From positions 806,001 to 870,000 of the forward strand of contig NZ_CP073578.1 in the NCBI RefSeq assembly GCF_018199995.1: a stretch of DNA of 64,000 nt. The letters are read 5' to 3'. The stretch is from Photobacterium sp. GJ3. Its GTDB lineage: Bacteria > Pseudomonadota > Gammaproteobacteria > Enterobacterales > Vibrionaceae. Of this stretch, positions 57,471-64,000 are shown one piece after another (the first letter of the stretch is position 1; each line of letters starts with the position of its first letter). A program made the position numbers and the translations under genes. The notes beneath the pieces were generated by a model, which was not told where the DNA came from, searched no databases, and saw only the letters and a program-made list of their open reading frames with translations.

Positions 57471-58055
57471 TTAGGCAGCCAGGTTCTTCGCAACGAATTC
57501 CCAGTTTACCAGTGCCCAGAAACCATTCATGTAGTCTGGACGCAGGTTACGGTAATCGATGTAGTAAGCGTGCTCCCACAGGTCAACAGTCAGCAGTGGC
57601 GTTACGCCAGCTTCAGTCAGTGGGGTGCCTGCGTTCGAGGTGTTCACGATGTCCAGAGAACCGTCCGCTTTCTTCACCAGCCAGGTCCATGAAGAACCAA
57701 AGTTGTTGATTGCAGAATCCGTAAATTTCGCTTTGAAATCTGCGAAAGAACCGAAAGCTTTCACGATTGCATCTGCAACTTCGCCAGTTGGCTCACCGCC
57801 GCCGTTCGGGCTCAGGCAGTGCCAGTAGAAGGTGTGGTTCCAGATCTGAGCTGCGTTGTTGAATACACCGCCAGTTGACGTTTTGATGATCTCTTCCAGA
57901 GATTTATCAGCGAACTCAGTCCCTTCGATCAGACCGTTCAGTTTCACAACATAAGTGTTGTGGTGCTTACCGTGGTGATATTCCAGCGTTTCTTGAGAGA
58001 TGTGTGGCTCAAGTGCATTTTTCTCGTACGGTAGAGCAGGTAGTTCGAATGCCAT
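57471..58055 (-). CDS. sodB: Superoxide dismutase [Fe]
   Basis: SodB dismutates superoxide in the cytoplasm using iron. The 194-residue product begins [20 protein letters not shown] and has the metal ligands in [16 protein letters not shown] (first His), [18 protein letters not shown] (second His) and [13 protein letters not shown] (Asp and third His). The [12 protein letters not shown] stretch favours iron over manganese. The start at 58055 follows GGAGA on the minus strand; the preceding in-frame ATG adds five residues. In E. coli its mRNA is controlled by RyhB and iron; no Fur site was identified here. Confidence 0.97.
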   Translation of the reverse strand: MAFELPALPYEKNALEPHISQETLEYHHGKHHNTYVVKLNGLIEGTEFADKSLEEIIKTSTGGVFNNAAQIWNHTFYWHCLSPNGGGEPTGEVADAIVKAFGSFADFKAKFTDSAINNFGSSWTWLVKKADGSLDIVNTSNAGTPLTEAGVTPLLTVDLWEHAYYIDYRNLRPDYMNGFWALVNWEFVAKNLAA

Positions 58056-58480
58056 TACTCGATTCTCCATATTGATGGTGTGGGCGGACCCACGACATTG
58101 CTTCCGTTGGTAGGATTGACACCTACCTCACTTCAAACTGTCTGTTATTGTATACAAGCGATGGGCTTGCGTGTTTTCAAATTATTTTAGCAAGTTTTTT
58201 CTTTATTAAAAGTACCCTGAACGAAAAAGCTTGGCTTCGGGCTGCTGTGGCTGAATCGGGTTCAGAAAACATTCAGATAAGTATACCCAAGTCCCTTCAG
58301 GATGCCTGATTGGGTCAGTGTGATCTGACCCGCCGTTGCAGTTCCGGGTTAGAAGGGAGTGCTGGTGAAAGTTTGACTTCCGTCTTAACCACACTGGGAT
58401 TAGGCGTTTTTTTCCTTGGCGTGACAAAGTAGAATGTGGGTATCACACTTATTAAAGCGCAAAAGTCGTTAGAGGAAGCT
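58056..58480. other. Intergenic region between sodB and grxD
   Basis: These 425 bases hold the divergent promoters of sodB and grxD. The stretch around 58175-58210 is AT-rich. GAGGAAG (58472-58478) is the grxD ribosome site. I saw no clear Fur box or RNA gene. An ORF starting at 58436 is only an extension of grxD. Confidence 0.35.
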
Positions 58481-58822
58481 ATGGAAACCATCGACAAAAT
58501 CAAACAACAGATCACTGAAAACCCAATTCTGTTGTACATGAAAGGATCACCAAAACTGCCAAGCTGCGGTTTTTCTTCTCAGGCTTCTCAGGCACTGATG
58601 GCTTGTGGCGAAAAGTTTGCTTACGTTGATATCCTGCAAAACCCGGATATCCGTGCTGAACTGCCTATCTACGCACAATGGCCAACATTCCCGCAATTGT
58701 GGGTAGAAGGTGAGCTGGTTGGTGGTTGTGACATCATTCTGGAAATGTTCCAGAAAGGTGAATTGCAGCCATTGATTAAAGAAGCGGCCGGGCGTCGTGA
58801 CAGCGCAGAAGCGTCTGAATAA
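58481..58822 (+). CDS. grxD: Monothiol glutaredoxin GrxD
   Basis: GrxD is a monothiol glutaredoxin that carries and transfers 2Fe-2S clusters. The 113-residue product (E. coli 115) has the CGFS active site (Cys29-Gly-Phe-Ser32) in LPSCGFSSQASQAL and the glutathione-binding WPTFPQLW and GGCDII segments. The start at 58481 follows GAGGAAG. It is divergent from sodB, as in Vibrio. A bidirectional terminator separates it from the antiporter gene. Confidence 0.97.
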   Translation: METIDKIKQQITENPILLYMKGSPKLPSCGFSSQASQALMACGEKFAYVDILQNPDIRAELPIYAQWPTFPQLWVEGELVGGCDIILEMFQKGELQPLIKEAAGRRDSAEASE

Positions 58823-58836
58823 TGGATTGCTGAGCG

Positions 58837-58867
58837 AAAAAAGACCCCGCAGATGCGGGGTCTTTTT
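58837..58867. terminator. Bidirectional terminator between grxD and the antiporter gene
   Basis: AAAGACCCCGC and GCGGGGTCTTT (58840-58865) form a strong stem around AGAT, with T on both outer sides (TTTTTG on the plus, TTTTTTC on the minus). It ends both convergent genes. Confidence 0.93.
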
Positions 58868-58878
58868 GTTTTCGTGGT

Positions 58879-60201
58879 TTATAACACCATGGATGCCAGC
58901 CAGCCAAAGGCAATCAGCGGCAGGTTATAGTGGACAAAGGTCGGGACCACAGTATCCCAGACGTGTTCATGCTGACCATCGGCGTTTAATCCGGCGGTGG
59001 GTCCCAGTGTTGAATCGGACGCTGGTGAACCGGCGTCACCCAGTGCCGCAGCAGTGCCAACCAATGCAACAGTTGCCAGCGGTGAGAAACCAAAGCTCAG
59101 GCACAGCGGTACATAAATGGTTGCCAGAATCGGAATCGTCGAGAAGGATGAGCCGATCCCCATGGTCACCAGCAGGCCAACGATCAGCATCAGCAGGGCC
59201 GCCAGACCTTTATTATCGCCAATGGCATGAGACAGCGAACTGACCAGAGTTTCGACACCCCCGGTTGCTTTCATCACAGAGGCAAAACCGGCGGCTGCAA
59301 TCATGATGAAGCCAATCATGGCCATCATGTGGACGCCTTTGGTGAATACATCGTGGGTATCTTTCCATTTGATGACGCCAGCAATGGTAAACACCATGAA
59401 ACCGGCCAACCCACCAATGATCATCGACCCACTGTACAGCTGCACACCCAATGCGGCCACAATCGCTCCGGCGGCGACATAAACATGCTGCATGTTGATT
59501 TCAGCATGTTCCGGTTCATTGGCCAGAATTAGTTCTTCTGAATACTCGCGTGGCTTGCGGTAGCTGACAAAGGTTGCCAGAAGTAAACCAAACAGCATGC
59601 CTGCAGCCGGCAGAATCATGGCATAAGGCACCTGACTGGCGGCGACATCCAAGCCATTGTCATGCAGGTTTTTCAGCAGGATATTGTTCAGGAAAATGCC
59701 ACCAAAACCGACCGGCAGCACCATGTAAGGCGTCACCAGACCAAATGTCAGCACACAGGCAATCAGGCGGCGGTCAAGTTTCAGTTTGGCGAACACATGC
59801 AGCAAAGGGGGAATCACAATCGGGATAAATGCAATGTGGACCGGAATCGCGTTCTGCGACGAAATCGACAGCAGCAACAGAATGGTCAGGACGGAGTATT
59901 TCACGCCGGTCGCTGCTGCCGCATTATGGTGGCCACTGATGCGTTTGATGACTTTTTGTGCCAGTACATCTGTGATCCCGGAGCGGGAGATCGCCACGGC
60001 GAACGTCCCCAGCATGGCATAACTTAATGCTGTGGTTGCGCCGCCACCCAAGCCACCTTCAAAGGCGCCAATGGTGTCGGTCAGGGAGAGCCCTCCGACC
60101 AGGCCGCCGAGGATGGCACTGAAGGTCAGCGCGACCACGACGTTGACCCGCATCAGCGCCAGCACCAGCATGACGCAGACGGAAATAACGACAGGATTCA
60201 T
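58879..60201 (-). CDS. Na+/H+ antiporter family protein (NhaC-like)
   Basis: The 440-residue protein has about 11-12 membrane segments and the ion-transporter features of the Na+/H+ antiporter (PF03553/NhaC-type) family, including the loop [19 protein letters not shown] (about 350-370) and [15 protein letters not shown] near the end. It probably exports Na+ (or another monovalent cation) in exchange for H+. The neighbours asd, sodB and grxD are the same as in V. cholerae around VC2036-VC2045, as I recall. Substrate specificity (lactate or another solute exchange is known for relatives) is not certain. Confidence 0.85.
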   Translation of the reverse strand: MNPVVISVCVMLVLALMRVNVVVALTFSAILGGLVGGLSLTDTIGAFEGGLGGGATTALSYAMLGTFAVAISRSGITDVLAQKVIKRISGHHNAAAATGVKYSVLTILLLLSISSQNAIPVHIAFIPIVIPPLLHVFAKLKLDRRLIACVLTFGLVTPYMVLPVGFGGIFLNNILLKNLHDNGLDVAASQVPYAMILPAAGMLFGLLLATFVSYRKPREYSEELILANEPEHAEINMQHVYVAAGAIVAALGVQLYSGSMIIGGLAGFMVFTIAGVIKWKDTHDVFTKGVHMMAMIGFIMIAAAGFASVMKATGGVETLVSSLSHAIGDNKGLAALLMLIVGLLVTMGIGSSFSTIPILATIYVPLCLSFGFSPLATVALVGTAAALGDAGSPASDSTLGPTAGLNADGQHEHVWDTVVPTFVHYNLPLIAFGWLASMVL

Positions 60202-60510
60202 AAAACTACTTCCATTTTGAATTCGTGTGATTGCATTGATGAATAATCATGCGATTCAAGCTAAAACGAGCAAGCCGTCTAGTTTGCTGAAATTTTCATA
60301 CATGTCGAGAAGAAATTGTGCTCAAGGTAGAGTTTTTCACCTAAGATGACCAGGCAGGAGAGTGGAAGGGACTTGAATGTCTGGTGTTGGCATGAAAATC
60401 TGTGGTGATACAGGCTGCGAACTTTAGGTGTCCTATTCATTTTTCATGCAGAAACAAAAAGAAAGGCCAGCAATGCTGGCCTTAGTGTTTCTCTCATGAT
60501 GTATGTGTGA
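60202..60510. other. Intergenic region between volA and the antiporter gene
   Basis: These 309 bases contain the antiporter's upstream region and, at the right end, the terminator of volA (60454-60483). A GATGACCA half-site for FadR occurs near 60347 but is not a full operator. No gene is seen. Confidence 0.4.
60454..60483 (-). terminator. Rho-independent terminator of the fadL-volA operon
   Basis: On the plus strand AAGGCCAGC (60463-60471) and GCTGGCCTT (60475-60483) flank AAT; on the minus strand the stem is followed by TCTTTTTGT. It lies 27 bases past the volA stop. Confidence 0.88.
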
Positions 60511-62886
60511 TCAATTGTTGAGTACAGTGCCATCATTGTTCAGTAAAGAACTGATTTGAGCCCGCATATTGATACCCGTTGCATCTGATTCCAACAAAGA
60601 ACTATGAGTCCCTGCATCAAACAACACAGCACTTCGAACGATTTCACCATTTACATGTGTTGAAGTTGAAAGGCTCAGGGTTTGCAGTAACGGCAGGGTG
60701 CCGCCAAACGGAGAATATGGCAGTGGGATGTTATCTGTACCGTTGACTGTAGCGCCGGGTATGAGCTGATTTGGAATTGTTTGATCATCTTTCACTTGGC
60801 TCAGGTAAACCGGTAAATCCGCCGAGACCTGCAGTGAAGTGTTAATCGGGTCGACGGTATCCAGCACCCCTTGTGCAACATAAGCGAATAGGCTGAACTG
60901 GCCGTACGCAGTTGCTAGCGTCCCTTCTGGATCTCCTGCGCCGACCAGATTTGCTTCAAATGCCTCGAAACAGGCTTTAGGATCGCTCAGAGACTGACTG
61001 GCACAGAACTGCTGGAATTCTGGGGTGGATGCGAGGAGCAGTTGACCTTTGATAGAATTGCCAAACGTACCTGACTGAAGTAACAGGTGAGGAATCCCCG
61101 CTCCCGGATTCGCCAGCGCGACTTTATCGATCGCGAAAGCTGCATCACCGGCAGGGTCGTTCAGAGTTCGGTTCGCGGCATCAGCGACATTGATCCCGGT
61201 GATCGCACCTAATGAGTGACCGACGAAGCCGACTTTGCTTTGTGGATTGAGGCGCGCCAGCGGACCCATTTCAATAATTGTTGCTGTATCTCCCTGAAGA
61301 ATCGCTGTCCCCAGTTTTTTAAACGCCAATGCAATTCCTGCACGCAGGTTGAGTACATCGATGGTGCTCTGGCGCAGGTTATCCCGTGCGACCGTGAGGG
61401 CTGCCAGGTTCAGGTATAGTGCTGGGTTCCCATCCGGACCTGAAGCACTACCGACACCCGGAATGCCACGATCGCCATGCAGTGGGTGATCAATGGCGAA
61501 GATCGCATGACACTCAGTGCCAATGAGACTATCGGCTAAGGCCTCGACTGTCGCCTTTGTCGATGTAATACCGTGTTGATAGATGGAAACAGGACTTGAG
61601 CCTGTTGGGCAGGTCGTCGTATTTGCCGGTAAGACAAGCGTATATTCAACGGTATCGACTGCTTTCAGTTTTGGCACAGGGCTAAAACGTGTAATCAGTC
61701 GTTCTTCATCCAGTTGCGTGCCATCAGCCAGGGTTAACGTTGACCCCGTAAGCGCCTGCAGCACTCTGACCTGAGTTTCAGGATCGGTTTTCACGGCAGA
61801 TAAATCTTCTGTCGTGATTTGCAGTGCCGCCAATTGCTGAACAATCGCGGCTTTGTCGGCATCAGAGCCATTGTTCAGGACGTAACTGATTTTCGCCAGG
61901 CTTGGCATACCGCTTTGCCAAGGCGTATTACTGAATTTAGTGGGATCTTTTTCCAGGAAGTACGGCAGTTTGATGGTTCCGGTGTAGATTGGATTGCCAC
62001 CTGGTATGGTGGTACCACTATCAGTTGGCACGCTCATCTTGAACAGGTCTTGCAGATCACTCTGGCTGATGCCATCAGCAATGGCGCTGCCTTGCCAGAT
62101 ATTCTCGGCACCAACATTTAACGCGAGCGCTGAAGCGGATTTTGCAGCATAGAGCACTTCGCCAACCGAGGCGGTGGTGAACCAGCTGGAGAAAATAATT
62201 TTATTTTTCGGTGCGCCTGCAACAGCCGCCAGTGTGCTTTCTACAGCTTGCGTGATGGCCTGAGGTTTCGCCAGTTGTGCGTCTGGCACTTGACCGACAC
62301 TCTTCAAGACAGCATAAGAGTTGGACAGGCCGACAGGGTTACCTTTGCTGTCTTTCAGATCACTGGTGACCGCAAACATATAGTTGCTGGCCGGATCTAA
62401 AGGCTTTGTCAGGATCACGGTCAGTGTGGTTCCGGAAGCTGTCACGATGAAATCGCCATTCTCTGCCGACAAGACTTTCGGTGTGGTTGTATCTGCAGGG
62501 TTGGTCGGATCACCAGACTGAATCAGATAGAAGCTGTCTGCTGCGGTTTCTGCGGCCAGATCGTTCCCGGTAAAGTTAATGTTGATGGGTTGAGTGGTAC
62601 TCCAGCCGTCTGTCTGGCCCCAGGCGTAGGCCGGGTCACTGATATTCGCCACTTGAGCGCTGCTTTCAGTCGCGATGGTACCATCATCAAGATCCATCGC
62701 AATAAAGCTTGGTGTAATGACCTTTTTGTCAGCCGAGAGCAGATCAAACTCGATTTTGGTTTCGGCATTCAGGCTGCTTTTGATATCCGGATCGATGGTT
62801 GGTGTACCACTCAGGCCTTTCTCATCCCCACAACCGTATAGTGCAAAGCTGGAAGCAACCAGCAGGGCTAGTAATTTCTTGTTCAT
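60511..62886 (-). CDS. volA: Surface-exposed lysophospholipase VolA
   Basis: VolA is a lipoprotein exposed on the outer face of the outer membrane that cleaves lysophosphatidylcholine, releasing fatty acids for uptake. The 791-residue product has a lipobox LYGC (acylated Cys19, after MNKKLLALLVASSFALY) and the lipase motif GHSLG (catalytic Ser558), within VGFVGHSLGAITG. Length matches V. cholerae VolA. It lies 39 bases downstream of fadL, the same pairing as in V. cholerae, so VolA and FadL should act together in fatty-acid capture. In Vibrio this operon responds to FadR; its promoter would lie beyond the window. Confidence 0.93.
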   Translation of the reverse strand: MNKKLLALLVASSFALYGCGDEKGLSGTPTIDPDIKSSLNAETKIEFDLLSADKKVITPSFIAMDLDDGTIATESSAQVANISDPAYAWGQTDGWSTTQPININFTGNDLAAETAADSFYLIQSGDPTNPADTTTPKVLSAENGDFIVTASGTTLTVILTKPLDPASNYMFAVTSDLKDSKGNPVGLSNSYAVLKSVGQVPDAQLAKPQAITQAVESTLAAVAGAPKNKIIFSSWFTTASVGEVLYAAKSASALALNVGAENIWQGSAIADGISQSDLQDLFKMSVPTDSGTTIPGGNPIYTGTIKLPYFLEKDPTKFSNTPWQSGMPSLAKISYVLNNGSDADKAAIVQQLAALQITTEDLSAVKTDPETQVRVLQALTGSTLTLADGTQLDEERLITRFSPVPKLKAVDTVEYTLVLPANTTTCPTGSSPVSIYQHGITSTKATVEALADSLIGTECHAIFAIDHPLHGDRGIPGVGSASGPDGNPALYLNLAALTVARDNLRQSTIDVLNLRAGIALAFKKLGTAILQGDTATIIEMGPLARLNPQSKVGFVGHSLGAITGINVADAANRTLNDPAGDAAFAIDKVALANPGAGIPHLLLQSGTFGNSIKGQLLLASTPEFQQFCASQSLSDPKACFEAFEANLVGAGDPEGTLATAYGQFSLFAYVAQGVLDTVDPINTSLQVSADLPVYLSQVKDDQTIPNQLIPGATVNGTDNIPLPYSPFGGTLPLLQTLSLSTSTHVNGEIVRSAVLFDAGTHSSLLESDATGINMRAQISSLLNNDGTVLNN

Positions 62887-62925
62887 TGTATTCCCCTAAA
62901 ATTCTGTTCGACGGTGATAACTGGC

Positions 62926-64000
62926 TTAGAAACGGTAATTGGCCTGGGCTGCACTGATAATCGCGCCGCCGCTGGACTCAAAGTTCTGCCCTTCTTCAGA
63001 GAACGAAATCTCTTCTGCAATGAGGTAAGCCAGACCGATGTCTAAGGATAAATCCGCGTTGAAGTTATAGGTTGCGCCTGCAGAGAACCAGTTTCGGTCC
63101 GTATCCGGAATACTTAGCGTTGGTTTGCCGGCCTGCTCATCAAAGGCGTAGCCGCCACGGATGGTCCATTGCGGGTTGACTTTATAGGTGGCACCAATCG
63201 CATAGCGGAATGTGTCGTCATAATCTTCTTCTTTCAGCAGGCAGAGTCCGGCGTTGCCGTTAAAACCCGGGTTACACTGATTGCTGGTTGCGCGCAGTTC
63301 TTCAAACTTGCTGTACTGTGTCCACTGAACGCTGTAGTGCACTGCCCACTGGTTATCGAGCTGATGAAAGCCAGAGAATTCAGCAATCGCGGGTAAAACA
63401 ACGGTCAGATCACCCGGCACCGTATTATTGGGAATCCCGGTAATACGGCCTGTGAAATCGGTAAAGTCCCCTTCAAAGTCGAGGTCCGTTTGCGAGCGGT
63501 AACTCAAACCGAAGCGGTTGTCGTCATTCAGCTCATAGAGAGCGCCAATGTTCCAGCCAAAGCCCCAGGTGTCACCTTCCATTTTAATGGTTTTGTCACT
63601 GGGTTCTGCACCCGGTACCGCAAGAGCAAGATCACCAAAATGGCGGTTGAGTTCTGCGGTGGCAAAGATGGCACTGATACCGGCGCCCAAGCTGAGTTGC
63701 TCGTTAACACGATACGCAATACTTGGGTTGAAGTTTACGGTAATGAGTGAGGTTTCACCCGCCAGAGATCCCGCATGGAAATTAGGATCGTAGTCTGTTG
63801 TTACCCCGTAGTTTGAGAAGACGCCCAAACCAAAGGCGAGTTTGTCATTGATTGGCTGGATGTAATATCCGGCAGGTACAACACCAATGGGGGCGACGTC
63901 TTTCGCGATTTGATCGCGGTCGACGCTATCCACATCAATCGACGGGTCCACAACGCTGATTGCGCCGGAGAGCGTCCGCTGTTTAAACAGAATCGATGCT
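62926..64000 (-). CDS. fadL: Outer-membrane long-chain fatty acid transporter FadL (5' truncated by window)
   Basis: FadL is the outer-membrane beta-barrel that takes up long-chain fatty acids. The frame is open to the window edge, reading ...SILFKQRTLSGAISVVDPSID then NFHAGSLAGETSLITVNFNPSIAYRVN and many amphipathic strands, ending ISAAQANYRF, the C-terminal aromatic that marks outer-membrane barrels. The signal peptide and N-terminal hatch are outside the window. The first gene of the pair, it precedes volA by 39 bases on the same strand. About 358 residues are visible. The family is OMPP1/FadL/TodX. Confidence 0.92.
   Translation of the reverse strand, partial: ASILFKQRTLSGAISVVDPSIDVDSVDRDQIAKDVAPIGVVPAGYYIQPINDKLAFGLGVFSNYGVTTDYDPNFHAGSLAGETSLITVNFNPSIAYRVNEQLSLGAGISAIFATAELNRHFGDLALAVPGAEPSDKTIKMEGDTWGFGWNIGALYELNDDNRFGLSYRSQTDLDFEGDFTDFTGRITGIPNNTVPGDLTVVLPAIAEFSGFHQLDNQWAVHYSVQWTQYSKFEELRATSNQCNPGFNGNAGLCLLKEEDYDDTFRYAIGATYKVNPQWTIRGGYAFDEQAGKPTLSIPDTDRNWFSAGATYNFNADLSLDIGLAYLIAEEISFSEEGQNFESSGGAIISAAQANYRF

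Overview
The window is chromosomal DNA of a marine gammaproteobacterium of the family Vibrionaceae, most likely Photobacterium or a close relative. The evidence is gene order and protein sequence: clpX-lon-hupB-ppiD-comEA, rhombosortase/DTW/dGTPase-like/yfbR/alaA, fadR (with the Vibrio-type insertion) divergent from nhaB, spoVR-yeaH-yeaG, and a fadL-volA pair all match Vibrionaceae arrangements. The assignment rests on remembered family sequences, not on a search.

Layout. 1-6600: proteostasis and nucleoid genes (clpX 3' part, lon with a heat-shock promoter, hupB, ppiD) and the DNA-uptake protein comEA. 6650-14520: rhombosortase, a DTW-domain tRNA-modifying protein, two HD-domain nucleotide hydrolases, the alanine aminotransferase alaA, a TetR regulator with a fused lysophospholipid transporter/acyltransferase, and a TM2 membrane protein. 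14810-17013: a Tim44-like protein and small conserved proteins, two with cysteine clusters. 17108-23049: an AT-rich, P2-like prophage remnant. It keeps the CI/Cox switch and integrase, and between repressor and integrase it carries a putative defence module (DNA methyltransferase, DUF262 protein, HEPN nuclease), with a membrane protein after the integrase. 23345-30053: arsenate reductase-like protein, dusC, an NAD(P)-binding protein, a frameshifted YecA/SEC-C gene, dsbB, nhaB and fadR. 30158-35014: the yeaG-yeaH-spoVR stress kinase operon. 35556-46943: central metabolism and repair (yeaD, gapA, msrB, yeaC, ansA, sppA, fadH, ydjA). 47065-55554: a sulfotransferase, topB, a diguanylate cyclase, a small lipoprotein, and the yejM/yejL/yejK cluster. 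56244-60201: asd (frameshifted), sodB, grxD and a Na+/H+ antiporter. 60511-64000: the surface lysophospholipase volA and the 3' part of fadL.

How genes connect. Fatty-acid use recurs: FadR is encoded here, a close match to its operator lies just before fadH, and fadL-volA at the right end supplies lipid hydrolysis and uptake. Redox and envelope quality control recur too (dsbB, msrB, sodB, grxD, ppiD, sppA, lon, clpX).

Most notable points. (1) The prophage remnant's tightly overlapping operon puts a methyltransferase/DUF262/HEPN module on the repressor-integrase transcript; the integrase has one in-frame stop and no structural phage genes are present. (2) Two otherwise intact genes, asd and the YecA/SEC-C gene, each lose frame by one base beside a poly-G run, which could be real mutation or base-calling error. 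(3) A strong + strand terminator and a consensus -10 between alaA and the acyltransferase gene suggest a possible small RNA.
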